The position numbers and the translations under genes were made by a program. Shown piece by piece: positions 43,251-51,372 of a stretch of 59,182 nt of DNA. Origin of the DNA: Candidatus Methylomirabilota bacterium (GTDB taxonomy: Bacteria; Methylomirabilota; Methylomirabilia; Methylomirabilales; Methylomirabilaceae); contig JAGWQH010000078.1 of NCBI GenBank assembly GCA_028870115.1, positions 1 through 59,182 on the forward strand, in the 5' to 3' direction. The notes below the pieces were generated by a model that did not search any database, was not told the origin of the DNA, and saw nothing but the letters and a program-made list of their open reading frames with translations. Position 1 is the stretch's first letter. Every line of letters begins with the position of its first letter.

Positions 43251-43495
43251 GTCGCCGACAATAACCCCATTAAGGAAGTCAGGACCCTTGAGATGGACAT
43301 CGCGATCACGCTCACCGCTCCAGAGACCCCACGCATCGATGATCGCCTCGACGCGCGAGACAACGCGGGCAACTTCGGATCGAACTCGAGCGTGCCGTGC
43401 ACGTTCTTGAAGTGCCCCCGGACGTTCGTGACCATCATGTGTCTGACGCAGAACTCGGCTGCGGTATGTCCAGATTCGAACGTCCAGCGCTTCAT
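43251..43495 (-). pseudogene. decayed yceI copy B (frameshift, internal deletion)
   Basis: The first ~45 codons match the intact copy almost exactly (MKRWTFESGHTAAEFCVRHM...LEFDPKLPALSR), then the frame slips in the sequence matching 'EAVIDARGLWSGERD', and DNA matching codons up to about 70 is followed abruptly by a piece matching GVIVGDD from the 3' part (43251-43265). So it descends from a full gene by frameshift and deletion. Module 2 lies immediately downstream. Confidence 0.85.
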
Positions 43496-43590
43496 CGAGC
43501 GCCTCCCTTTTTCAGATCTTACCGTCTGTGAGGCATAATGCCATGCGTCGATGCCCGGCGAACGTATCGTTCAGCGGTGGACGGCGCGCG
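43496..43590. repeat. upstream part of the yceI repeat unit, copy B
   Basis: Homologous to 42367-42480 and 44498-44610 but more diverged (CAGATCTTACCGTCTGTGAGGC...TCAGCGGTGGACGG). Nothing recognisable in the remaining gap to 43665. Confidence 0.65.
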
Positions 43591-43665
43591 CCAAGAAGTT
43601 TCGGCGTATTCCGATGCGTGTGCGCTGGCCGGCCGCTGCCATGAATGGTGCAGCTGCCTCCGCCA

Positions 43666-44082
43666 TCAAGTCTCGCTCTCTACCAGGACCAGGTCCCGGT
43701 GCGGCATGACCGCTGCGAAAAGCTCCGACAGTTTCTGGATGGTCGGGACTGATCGACCCTGCTCATAACGGGCGTAGGCGTTGATGGAGGTGGCGCCAAG
43801 ACGCTCCGCGACTTGGGCCAGACTCAAACCCGCGCGCTGTCTGACGCGGCGAAGAAGAAAGGCGCTGAGCGTGGGTTGATCCTCTGAAGTGACCTCAAAG
43901 TGTTCCCCGGTTCCGGGAAACACTTTGAGCGTAAATCCCGGGCGATTGACTAAGGACTCGACCGCATCGGCGATCATTTTCAGGGCTTCCTTTTTGGTCC
44001 GTCCCTGGCTAACGACATCAAGAATGGGTACTTCCACAGCCCAGTGCCTTCCAACTCGGAAGACGCGCCCCTCGAATCGCAT
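43666..44082 (-). CDS. hicB: HicB-type antitoxin with C-terminal XRE domain
   Basis: 138 residues: N-terminal partial RNase-H-like HicB domain (RVFRVGRHWAVEVPILDVVSQGRTKKEALKMIADAVESL) and C-terminal helix-turn-helix (RQRAGLSLAQVAERLGATSINAYARYEQGRSVP). Start ATG overlaps the hicA stop (TGATG). Binds HicA and represses the operon. Module 3. Confidence 0.9.
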   Translation of the reverse strand: MRFEGRVFRVGRHWAVEVPILDVVSQGRTKKEALKMIADAVESLVNRPGFTLKVFPGTGEHFEVTSEDQPTLSAFLLRRVRQRAGLSLAQVAERLGATSINAYARYEQGRSVPTIQKLSELFAAVMPHRDLVLVESET

Positions 44083-44258
44083 CAGTAACCTCCATGGGCA
44101 TCACGTAGGATGGCCTTCGCGGTATACTCATTGATCTCAACGTGCCGTGGGACAACGAGTTCCCGCTCACCTCGAGCCCACACATCGTGCCTGGCGCCGT
44201 GGCGAGCCCGCTGCCAACCGAGATCGCGGAGCTTCTTCTCAAGGTCACGACGCTTCAT
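44082..44258 (-). CDS. hicA: HicA toxin (58 aa)
   Basis: 58 residues, MKRRDLEKKLRDLGWQRARH then GARHDVWARGERELVVPRHV and EINEYTAKAILRDAHGGY. The double-stranded-RNA-binding-like HicA fold with the catalytic His in RHGARHDVW. Family function: mRNA interferase. No ribosome site; the -10 box ends six bases before the ATG. Too short for most ORF cut-offs and easy to miss. Confidence 0.92.
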   Translation of the reverse strand: MKRRDLEKKLRDLGWQRARHGARHDVWARGERELVVPRHVEINEYTAKAILRDAHGGY

Positions 44259-44264
44259 TTGGGT

Positions 44265-44292
44265 ATCTTACACCAATCTGTGTAGATGTCAA
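44265..44292 (-). promoter_or_regulatory. hicAB promoter abutting the start codon, with inverted repeat
   Basis: Minus strand TTGACA (44292-44287), 16-bp spacer, TAAGAT (44270-44265), six bases to the ATG. TACAC-N6-GTGTA (44269-44284) in the spacer is a likely HicB operator. Confidence 0.65.
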
Positions 44293-44354
44293 CTGCGCAC
44301 GCGAGAACCAGACTGGACAGCCGAGCGGTTACGTTGACCGGCCGCGGCGAGCGA

Positions 44355-44497
44355 ACGCGAGATAAGGCGGGAAACTCTGGATCGAACTCGAGCGTGCCGT
44401 GCACGTTCTTAAAGTGACCCCGGACGTCCGTGACCATCATGTGTCTGACGCAGAACTCGGCTGCAGTATGTCCAGGTTCGAACATCCAGCGCTTCAT
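44355..44497 (-). pseudogene. decayed yceI copy C (5' fragment)
   Basis: MKRWMFEPGHTAAEFCVRHM...VRGHFKNVHGTLEFDPEFPALSR matches the first ~45 codons of the intact copy, then homology ends near 44355. The open frame continues into unrelated sequence that holds the hicA promoter. It is the third yceI 5' end placed directly before a toxin gene. Confidence 0.85.
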
Positions 44498-44610
44498 CGA
44501 GCGTCCTCCTTGTCCAGATCTTCCCGTCTCTCAGGCCCTACGCCATCCTTGGATACCCGCCGAACGGCGTTGCAGATTAGCGGTGGGCAGACGTACGGGC
44601 ACGCTCGCGC
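44498..44610. repeat. upstream part of the yceI repeat unit, copy C
   Basis: Near-identical to the segment upstream of the intact yceI (copy A) for about 50 bp and recognisable to about 110 bp, including the AGGAGG ribosome site. Confidence 0.75.
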
Positions 44611-44613
44611 GAC

Positions 44614-44772
44614 ATGCGCATCGCCGCACTTCTCGACGACCGGAAGATGATCGAGCGTATCCAGCGTCACCTCGATCTTTGCGAAGAGGACGTCCGCGTC
44701 CAGGGCGGCCGCTACACCGGTCTGTTTCCCACCCGGACTCCCACAGGCACACCCGCTGCCCGTACCGTCTGA
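44614..44772 (+). pseudogene. possible transposase C-terminal fragment
   Basis: Plus-strand frame MRIAALLDDRKMIERIQRHL followed by DLCEEDVRVQGGRYTG ends in TGA. The start of it resembles the (M)RI-A-x-x-(D)-x-x-x-I-x-R-I-x-x-HL tail of some IS-encoded transposases. It is short and the rest is missing, so it is at best a remnant. The remaining 44773-44829 holds nothing I recognise. Confidence 0.3.
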
Positions 44773-44829
44773 AAGCGATTTCTTATCAATCGCACAAATT
44801 CGCGCACAGAGCCGGCGCCGGTGGCAGGA

Positions 44830-45326
44830 CTAGCGGCCGACGGACTCGAACATCAGCCGGCTCGCCTCGGCGTTCAGCGTCCAGTCGCTATTGAAGGACA
44901 AGGTGCCGAAGACGGGGGCGCCGCCCTGGATGGCGGGGCAGGCCCCGGCCGACACAAGTTGAACGCGGCGCTGATGGGAATCTCCGGGAGGCCCGGGCTA
45001 ACCTCTGTCCCGAACGCGCCGACGGCGAGATAGGTCATTCCCGTCGTGGCGCCGGTCCCCATGACGTCGGCAAGGTTGATGTGGATCATGATGCTGTCTG
45101 CTGCCACGTCCACCTTAGTGGCGACGTGTGCCATACCGCTCAGCGCGACCGCCTCTCCCACCCCGTCGGGCATGCAGGGATTGGGGGGATGACTGACTAC
45201 CCCTCCTATAGTCAGCCACGCGATGCTCAGAATGGGATCGCCGGCTGTGGCCGCGCCGGGCGTGACAAGTAGGGCTGAGACCAGCAGGCAGGCACAGGCG
45301 GCGAGGGCCTTCGATCGATGGCTCAT
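44830..45326 (-). pseudogene. secreted protein of unknown function, frameshifted near the 3' end
   Basis: Starts at ATG 45326 behind AGGAGG with a clear signal peptide (ALAACACLLVSALLVTPGAATAGD), then a ~100-residue domain (ILSIAWLTIGGVVSHPPNPC...DVMGTGATTGMTYLAVGAFG). In frame it ends as the low-complexity RPGPAPPSRAAPPSSAPCPS to a stop at 44874. A one-base shift near 44960 opens LVSAGACPAIQGGAPVFGTL and SFNSDWTLNAEASRLMFESVGR to a stop at 44830, which is clearly better protein sequence. So it is a recent frameshift or a sequencing error. No family recognised. Confidence 0.6.
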
Positions 45327-45390
45327 GGATGTCCTCCTCCTCGGCATAAATGGCCGTCGATAGCGATGATTGTGGTGGGGATGTGGGCTT

Positions 45391-45477
45391 GGCGTCAAAA
45401 TGGATGGCTTTTCCAAGCCGTTCAAGAAAGACAAGGTCCTGCTCACCATTCACCAAGCCCTCGATCAGCGACGTTGA
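45391..45477 (+). pseudogene. possible response-regulator receiver C-terminal fragment
   Basis: GVKMDGFSKPFKKDKVLLTI then HQALDQRR and a stop. The KPF (conserved Lys of receiver domains) followed by D..LL..I..AL matches the end of a REC domain. There is a stop 24 bases upstream in the same frame, so only a remnant remains. Confidence 0.35.
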
Positions 45478-45572
45478 AGAAGCCTACCTATGGAGTATAG
45501 GGTTTCCAGATACAACCTCGTATCTGCTTTGGTCGGCATAAGGCGCCTCCGCAGGTCTCCTGAAAACAGAAC

Positions 45573-45605
45573 GGCCCTTCGGGGCTTGAATTGCCCTGAA
45601 GGGCC
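45573..45605 (-). terminator. hairpin terminator
   Basis: GGCCCTTCGGGGC, seven-base loop, GCCCTGAAGGGCC (one mismatch), followed on the minus strand by GTTCTGTTTTC. Its stem resembles the terminator at 58969-59003. From 45478 to 46027 I see only this hairpin and the repeat at 45783. Confidence 0.55.
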
Positions 45606-45782
45606 ACCATACCTAGAGCTCCATCCAGACGTGCGAGTCTGACTTTTCACAGCCATCTCCTCGCCGACTGCCAATGTCTTATGCCTTCATTTCACGGCGG
45701 AGGGGAGCCGTCGAAGTAGCCGAATGGTAATACCCCCTGAGGAGCAGCGTCAAGTGGAAAAACGAAAACGCTGCATTAGAGT

Positions 45783-45903
45783 CTGTCCTGTAAACCCACG
45801 TTCACCCTTCGACAAGCTCAGGGTGAACGTGGGTATTGAAAACATAGACGTGTTTCCGTTCGTGGTGAGCCCGTCGAACCACAACAAGAGGTTTGCAGGA
45901 CAG
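45783..45903. mobile_element. MITE-like element, 121 bp
   Basis: Terminal inverted repeats CTGTCCTGTAAACC (45783-45796) and GGTTTGCAGGACAG (45890-45903) match at 13 of 14 positions. Inside are the palindromes ACCCACGTTCACCCT..AGGGTGAACGTGGGT and GTGGT-GAGCCCGTCGA-ACCAC. No coding capacity and no clear target duplication. The inner palindrome (CACCCTTCGACAAGCTCAGG) is of a type common in other genomes. Confidence 0.65.
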
Positions 45904-46027
45904 GCTCATTGACTCGGGCTTGCACTTTTTGGTAGTCTGCGGACGGTGCTGCCTTTTCAATGGAACTGTGGTCGCGCCAAACCCTCCAGTGAATCGAAGG
46001 TGAACACTCTTCGCCGCGAATAGCTCG

Positions 46028-46300
46028 TTAGTTGACCTCAGGACGCCCTTTTCTGTAGACATCTTCGCGGTGACCGATCCGGAGCACGAGGAATCCTTTC
46101 TCCGTTCGGGCGTAGATGACGCGATAATCTCCTATGCGGAGTTTGTACAGTCCCGCGAATTCTCCGGAGAGGGCTTCCCCCTGGTGGCCCGCTGAGGCCA
46201 GCATCCGCTCGACTTTCAGCAGAACTCGCACCGCTGCGGCGTGACCGAGCTTCCGCAGATCCCGCGCGACAGAAGCCTTGTACTCAATTTTTGCGGCCAA
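46028..46300 (-). CDS. RelE/ParE-family toxin
   Basis: 90 residues: IEYKASVARDLRKLGHAAAVRVLLKVERML, LSGEFAGLYKLRIGDYRVIYARTEKGFLVLRIGHREDVYR, the classic RelE core. Overlaps its antitoxin gene by 17 bp. Module 4, antitoxin-first, unlike the three modules at 41-44 kb. Confidence 0.93.
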   Translation of the reverse strand: MAAKIEYKASVARDLRKLGHAAAVRVLLKVERMLASAGHQGEALSGEFAGLYKLRIGDYRVIYARTEKGFLVLRIGHREDVYRKGRPEVN

Positions 46301-46508
46301 GACGCTTCCGTAGCTCAGCCGAGGAGATGACAGGGTCGTCCTTGTCCCTCAATCGATCCAACGCCACCTGGTAGTCAGCGTACTCCGCCATGTAGGCTTC
46401 CAGCGCCTTCCGAATCAGGTAGGTCCTCGACCGCTCGGTAGCGCTCGCCAACTCGTCGAGCGCCTTCGCCGTGGCGTCAGGAAGTCGTAGTGAGATAGAC
46501 ACCGGCAT
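46284..46508 (-). CDS. ribbon-helix-helix antitoxin (RelB/StbD-like)
   Basis: 74 residues; VSISLRLPDATAKALDELASATERSRTYLIRKALEAYMAEY is a ribbon-helix-helix DNA-binding domain, then a toxin-binding tail. It has a proper leader with GAGGAGG seven bases before the ATG. Confidence 0.92.
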   Translation of the reverse strand: MPVSISLRLPDATAKALDELASATERSRTYLIRKALEAYMAEYADYQVALDRLRDKDDPVISSAELRKRLGRKN

Positions 46509-46542
46509 CGCTTACCTCCTCATGTGTAATACATGCAAGACA

Positions 46543-46571
46543 AGTATACGGATGGCGGGCACAAAGATCAA
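46543..46571 (-). promoter_or_regulatory. promoter of the RHH/RelE module
   Basis: Minus strand TTGATC (46571-46566), 17-bp spacer, TATACT (46548-46543), leader of roughly 25-30 nt containing TGTATTACA and the ribosome site. In 46572-46758 I see no gene: a plus-strand frame there (LAADDELVIVIPEQSLAG...) is unrecognised and lacks a ribosome site. Confidence 0.55.
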
Positions 46572-46758
46572 GTCTCAAACAGAATGAAAATGCTGCGTTG
46601 ACTTGCGCTGCAGGATTTGGCGGCAGACGACGAGCTCGTGATCGTCATACCCGAGCAATCACTCGCAGGGGAGATACAGCAGTGGGCTCCTTATATACAG
46701 TTAATGGCCCCCTCCTCATTCAGGACGACGATGGAGCGGCTGGACCGCTTCGCGGCAT

Positions 46759-47004
46759 CTATTCCACTTTCACTCTCTGGGTCTTCCGGCGTGAGCCTGG
46801 CTTTGCCACGGAAACCGCCGCCCAAAGCCCTCTGTCAAACAAGGCCTGGACCGCGAGGAGCAGTTCATGCCCTGCCTGATTGACATGCTCACTCACTTCT
46901 GGGGGTATGCACTGCTTGACTCCCCGCTGAACTCCCTCCTGCGCCTCGTAGAGGGCGCACAACGGACAGCGATGCGGGCAGTTCTGCTTTTCCTTCTTAG
47001 CCAT
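46759..47004 (-). CDS. small Cys-rich protein coupled to the ArsA-type ATPase
   Basis: 81 residues from ATG 47004, inside the 3' end of the ATPase gene (8-bp overlap). N-terminus MAKKEKQNCPHRCPLCALYE carries C-x3-C-x2-C, possibly a metal or Fe-S site; the middle (GVQRGVKQCIPPEVSEHVNQ AGHELLLAVQALFD) looks helical; the tail is basic. No family recognised. Tight coupling suggests it works with the ATPase. Confidence 0.7.
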   Translation of the reverse strand: MAKKEKQNCPHRCPLCALYEAQEGVQRGVKQCIPPEVSEHVNQAGHELLLAVQALFDRGLWAAVSVAKPGSRRKTQRVKVE

Positions 47005-48193
47005 CTTTTTTCTCCTCCTTGGGGCTCCCGTCCTGCCCAAAGCGTACGACGAGATAACCTTCTTCAAGTCTCGCTCTTTTCACCGTGAGGTCGGCCAGCG
47101 CTCTGGGCAGCACGAGGTCTCTCCGAAAGTTTCCGATCGACACCACCAGTTCGTCGCCCCGCTTCAAGAGCGACACCTCCTCCTTCTGAAGAAATGGGAG
47201 CTTCAGCCGGAGGAAGTAGTGCGCCCCTTTCTTGCGGACCGTCTGGATCGGGCCAGGCATCCAGACGTTCAGCGGATCCCGTTCGGCAAAGAGGCTCAGG
47301 CCCATTCGCTCAAGCATCGGGAGGCCAACAACCTCGCGGTCGAAGAGCGGGACCTCCCAGATCGGAATCGGCGAAAAGCCCCGCTGGATCATCTCCCGAT
47401 ACCGCCCCTGGATATGGCTCCATTCGGCAAAGTAGCCATGCTGGAGCTGGCGCGGAAAGACCCGGTTGCTGATCACTGCGTCGGCGACGTAGCCGTACAG
47501 GTTCAAATAGGTCAGCGCCCGCTGCGCCTCTTTGATGACCATCTTCTCCGGGTTCAGGACCAGCCTGATGCTGGACCGTTTGGGGTCACACAGCATCTCT
47601 TTCATCCCGTCGATGCGATTAAACAGGGCCTCGATGGCGGCGTAGACGTTATCCTTGGGTAGGGGGACCGGCACGAAGGGCTGGACAATGGGGCCCATCG
47701 CGGTCACGATCCGACGCTCCCACGGAAAGAGCTTCTCCATGTACCAGCGGGCCACATCGGGAAAGCTCAACAGGCGCATCGTCTCTCCGGTCGGCGCGCA
47801 ATCGACGATGAGACAATCGAAGCGTCCGGCCTCGCCCTGCAGCCGGATCTGCAGGAGGCTGCAGAGCTCCTCCAGCCCGGGAAAGACCGCCATCTCCTCG
47901 GCGATCACCTCGTCCACGCCGCGCGTCGCGAAGAGGACCGTGAGATAGTCCTTGACCTCGCCCCAGTGGGTCCGGATCTCCTCCAGGACATTGATCTCCT
48001 GACCCCAGAGATGATCGGTGATCGGTGTCGGCTCCGGCCCGAGAGGCTGATCAAAGGCATCGGCCAGGCTGTGAGCCGGATCGGTACTGATTACCAGGGT
48101 GCGGTGGCCTCGCTCGGCCGCCATTAACGCCGTGGCGGCTGAGACCGTCGTTTTACCTACCCCGCCCTTGCCGGTATACAGAATGATACGCAT
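46997..48193 (-). CDS. ArsA/GET3-type anion-transporting ATPase with C-terminal HSP20-like domain
   Basis: 398 residues from ATG 48193. Deviant Walker A YTGKGGVGKTTVSAATA at the N-terminus, VISTDPAHSLADAFDQPLG, DCLIVDCAPTGETMRLLSFPD, then a C-terminal ~80-residue beta domain (YFLRLKLPFLQKEEVSLLKRGDELVVSIGNFRRD) like the HSP20-like domain of bacterial ArsA-type proteins. The longer frame upstream lies in glnE and is discarded. No arsenic genes or tail-anchored targets are nearby, so the client is unknown. Follows glnE by 13 bp. Confidence 0.87.
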   Translation of the reverse strand: MRIILYTGKGGVGKTTVSAATALMAAERGHRTLVISTDPAHSLADAFDQPLGPEPTPITDHLWGQEINVLEEIRTHWGEVKDYLTVLFATRGVDEVIAEEMAVFPGLEELCSLLQIRLQGEAGRFDCLIVDCAPTGETMRLLSFPDVARWYMEKLFPWERRIVTAMGPIVQPFVPVPLPKDNVYAAIEALFNRIDGMKEMLCDPKRSSIRLVLNPEKMVIKEAQRALTYLNLYGYVADAVISNRVFPRQLQHGYFAEWSHIQGRYREMIQRGFSPIPIWEVPLFDREVVGLPMLERMGLSLFAERDPLNVWMPGPIQTVRKKGAHYFLRLKLPFLQKEEVSLLKRGDELVVSIGNFRRDLVLPRALADLTVKRARLEEGYLVVRFGQDGSPKEEKKDG

Positions 48194-48206
48194 TACCGCC
48201 CTCGCG

Positions 48207-51200
48207 TCAGCTCCCGGATTCACTGCGATTATAACGACTGAAGGTCGCCTCGTAAATCCCCCGTACCCGCTCCGTGTGACGCTGGTAGTCGGCCAGCAAC
48301 CGTTCCCCCGGACCTCCACCGTCACCCGTATTGTACCCAAGACGTCGCGCGAGCCGATCGAGTGCGCTTGGATCCCGTGGCAACGCGGAGATCTCACGAT
48401 CGGCCACGACTCGAAGACGATTCTGCACCGTACGCAGGAATCTGTAGGAATCGCAGAGGTAAGCGACATCCAGGTCGGCCAGCAGGCCAGCGCCACGTGC
48501 GGCCTCCAAGGCCTTCAGTGTATTATTCACCCGAAGAGTGGAGAGCGTCGATCCATGCGCGAGCTGGAGGAACTGGGCGATGAATTCGATGTCAACGATT
48601 CCGCCGCTTCCCAACTTCACGTGGCGCTCACCGGTTTTCTCTTTAGTCAGCTCCAGTTCCATTCGGCGCCGCATCGCCGTGATATTCGTCGCCAGGCTCT
48701 CTACTGATGTTGGTCGATAGATCAGCTCGGATAATGAAGCCATAAACGGCTCCGCGATGTCGAGATCGCCCGCGATGGGACGTACCCGGAGATACGCCTG
48801 GCGCTCCCACAGCTCTGCTGTATGGGTGAAGTGAGCCTCAAATGCCGCGAAGGACTGCGCCACCCTACCCGCCGATCCGCCCGGTCGTAGCCGGATATCA
48901 ACCCGGTAGGCCGTGCCTTCCTTGGTGATGGTTGTCAGAATCTTACAGATCCTGTCGGCCAGGCGCCCGAAATAGTCGGCATGACTCACGCTCTGAGATC
49001 CGCCTGTCGTCACGCCTTCTTGCGCGTAGGCAAAGGCAAGGTCAAGGTCTGACCCATACCCCATCTCCTCGGCCCCACATTTGCCCAGGCCCAGCACAAC
49101 GAACCCGCCTGAGGAGGGCAGACCATACTGCGTCCTCAGGTCTTCCCGACCCAGCCAATAGGCCGTCTGGACGCAGGCCTCCGAGAGGCGCGTCAGGGCG
49201 CTGCTCATGTCGACAAGGTCGGCCTTGCCAACCAGGTCCAGGATACCGATTCGGAACTCCTCAGCCTGTTTGAACCGCCGCAACGCATCCAGCTTGGGGC
49301 TCCCAGGCGGGGCCGTGGCTACGGCGCTCACACATGCCTCAATCAGCTCGCCGGGCTGACCAAGTTCAGCCTGGTCGGGCAGGACCAGTAAATCCACAAG
49401 CTCGGGGTGCCGGATTAAGATCTGCGAAAGAAATTCGCTTGAGCCGAAGAGTCGCATCAGGTGGACCAGGGCGAGCGGCGCCTGCTTAAAGAGATCGTAC
49501 AGACCAGCGCTGGAACCGACCCCCTCGATAAACCGCTCACACTGGAGGAGAGCCAGATCCGGATCCGGCGCCTGTGTCAAGCCCTCCATAAGCGTAGGGG
49601 CCAGGGTAGCGAGGATCCGTCGAGTGCCGGCCGTATTGTGTCTGAAGGGAGGACCGTCGCGCAACATAAGTAACGCACGGACAGCGCGATCAAGATCCGA
49701 GATGCCCGCCGCTGCCAACGGCTCACGCACCACCCGTTCATCTGCCCTCCCACACAGAAAGTCGGCGAGCGGGTGAGACGGAATCTCCTCCTCCCCTGGA
49801 GGCGGCTCCCTCAGCAGGTGGTCGTATGCCTGTCGGACCGCCCGGATGTGCCGCTGATAGTCTTCCTGTAAGGCCAGCGCCGGGTCAGGCGATCGATTGG
49901 GAGAGTAGCCGAGACGCCGAGCCAACTGGGCAAGGCCGTCCTGGTCCGTCGGCAATATATGGGTTTGCAAGTGATGGAGGATCTGGATGCGATGTTCGAC
50001 CGTGCGGAGGAAGGTATAGGCCGCGGCCAGTGTCGCGTGTTCATCGGCGGTCACGTGCCCACGATCAGCCAACCGCTGCAGCGCGCGGAGCGTATTCGAC
50101 TCGCGGATCCACGGGTCGCTCGCTCCATACAGGAGCTGGAACGTCTGAACGATAAATTCCACCTCGCGGATCCCTCCATACCCCAGCTTGACGTGGCGGA
50201 AGGTCTCCTGGTCCAGCCTGACCTTGGTATCGATACGGTCCTTCATCGCTCGGATCTCTCCGATAGCACTGTAGTCAAGTGACCGGCGATAGGTAAACGG
50301 CGCAACCAGCTTCAGAAATGCCTCTCCCAGCGCCGGATCACCGGCTACCGCTCTCGCCTTGATCAGGGCCATGCGCTCCCACGTCTGCCCCCATGATTCG
50401 TAATAGAGCTCATACCCCCTGAGCGAATAGACCAGCGGGCCTACCCGCCCCTCCGGTCGAAGCCGCATGTCGACTCTGAAGACGCGCCCCTCCGCAGTCA
50501 GCTCGCCGATCGCTTTGATTACACCCTCGCCCAGGCGGGCGAAGAACTCGTGATTGCTCACTCTGCCGATGAGGGCGCCAGACGGGCCGGCAAGCCCTGC
50601 CGTCTCCCCGTCCCCCTCGTAGATGAACAGCAGATCGATATCCGAACTGAAATTCAGCTCCTCGCCGCCGAGCTTCCCCATCCCCACAATCGCAAACCCG
50701 CACACCTTGTCGCCGGAGGGTCCCGCACATTGAGGTTCGCCGTGCCGATGCGCCAGTTCAGCGCGACAGACCTCATACGCCCGTTGCAGCGCGACATCAG
50801 CCATCAGAGAAAGTTGCTGCGTCACACCGGTCAAATTCAGGTTGCCGAGGAGATCCTGAAGCCCGATCCGTAAGGTCTCCCGCATCTTGAATCGACGCAG
50901 CGCCGACCACACCCGCTCCTGACTTCTCGCCCTGGAGAGCAACCCATCCAACTCTCCGACCAGTTCCTCTTTGGACCTCGCCCGCCTGAGCAGGCCGGGC
51001 TCCAGCAGCCAGTGCAGGTCCCGGGGGTAGCGGATCAGGACGTCGGAGAGATGCTGCGAGCTCCCAAAGAGGGTGAGTAGAAGATCAAGCGACTTGGGAC
51101 TGTCTCGGAACAGTGAGAAGAGAAATCCCCGATCAATCACAACCTCGACATACCGTTCGAGATTATTCAGCGCCATGTCCGGATCGGCGAGATTGGCCAG

Positions 51201-51347
51201 ACGATCCAGGAGCGCCGGCAGAATTGATTGGAGCAAGTTCAGATGCGAGGATCCGGCCAGGCGTTCCAGGTTTTGCCGGGCCTGTTCAGGATATCGACAG
51301 CCGGCAGCAGCCATCGCTTCAACGCTGGGTAGAGACGATGCATTCAT
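48207..51347 (-). CDS. glnE: bifunctional glutamine synthetase adenylyltransferase/adenylyl-removing enzyme
   Basis: 1046 residues with two nucleotidyltransferase halves: ELNFSSDIDLLFIYEGDG and EEMGYGSDLDLAFAYAQEG, each followed by its helical regulatory part (RHVKLGYGGIREVEFIVQ and RHVKLGSGGIVDIEFIAQ). It adenylylates and deadenylylates GlnA in response to PII and glutamine. Its target glnA and the PII gene glnB lie 0.7-2.6 kb upstream on the same strand. Probably its own transcription unit, since a terminator sits at 51384-51414. Confidence 0.97.
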   Translation of the reverse strand: MNASSLPSVEAMAAAGCRYPEQARQNLERLAGSSHLNLLQSILPALLDRLANLADPDMALNNLERYVEVVIDRGFLFSLFRDSPKSLDLLLTLFGSSQHLSDVLIRYPRDLHWLLEPGLLRRARSKEELVGELDGLLSRARSQERVWSALRRFKMRETLRIGLQDLLGNLNLTGVTQQLSLMADVALQRAYEVCRAELAHRHGEPQCAGPSGDKVCGFAIVGMGKLGGEELNFSSDIDLLFIYEGDGETAGLAGPSGALIGRVSNHEFFARLGEGVIKAIGELTAEGRVFRVDMRLRPEGRVGPLVYSLRGYELYYESWGQTWERMALIKARAVAGDPALGEAFLKLVAPFTYRRSLDYSAIGEIRAMKDRIDTKVRLDQETFRHVKLGYGGIREVEFIVQTFQLLYGASDPWIRESNTLRALQRLADRGHVTADEHATLAAAYTFLRTVEHRIQILHHLQTHILPTDQDGLAQLARRLGYSPNRSPDPALALQEDYQRHIRAVRQAYDHLLREPPPGEEEIPSHPLADFLCGRADERVVREPLAAAGISDLDRAVRALLMLRDGPPFRHNTAGTRRILATLAPTLMEGLTQAPDPDLALLQCERFIEGVGSSAGLYDLFKQAPLALVHLMRLFGSSEFLSQILIRHPELVDLLVLPDQAELGQPGELIEACVSAVATAPPGSPKLDALRRFKQAEEFRIGILDLVGKADLVDMSSALTRLSEACVQTAYWLGREDLRTQYGLPSSGGFVVLGLGKCGAEEMGYGSDLDLAFAYAQEGVTTGGSQSVSHADYFGRLADRICKILTTITKEGTAYRVDIRLRPGGSAGRVAQSFAAFEAHFTHTAELWERQAYLRVRPIAGDLDIAEPFMASLSELIYRPTSVESLATNITAMRRRMELELTKEKTGERHVKLGSGGIVDIEFIAQFLQLAHGSTLSTLRVNNTLKALEAARGAGLLADLDVAYLCDSYRFLRTVQNRLRVVADREISALPRDPSALDRLARRLGYNTGDGGGPGERLLADYQRHTERVRGIYEATFSRYNRSESGS

Positions 51348-51372
51348 CGGATGGCCCTCACGACTTGATCAC

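Noticed and set aside
43151-43495. 114-codon frame beginning like YceI
   Set aside because: Only the first part is YceI; the rest is out of frame or follows a deletion and runs into the TA promoter, so it is listed as a pseudogene.
44430-44894. 154-codon plus-strand frame
   Set aside because: Antisense to the yceI fragment at one end, then Arg/Pro/His-rich sequence with no motif; not a gene.
45465-46062. short minus-strand frames around 45.5-46.1 kb
   Set aside because: They translate the terminator hairpin and the MITE-like repeat.
46598-46883. two overlapping plus-strand frames
   Set aside because: No ribosome site, they run into the antisense of the small Cys-rich gene, and they show no known motif.
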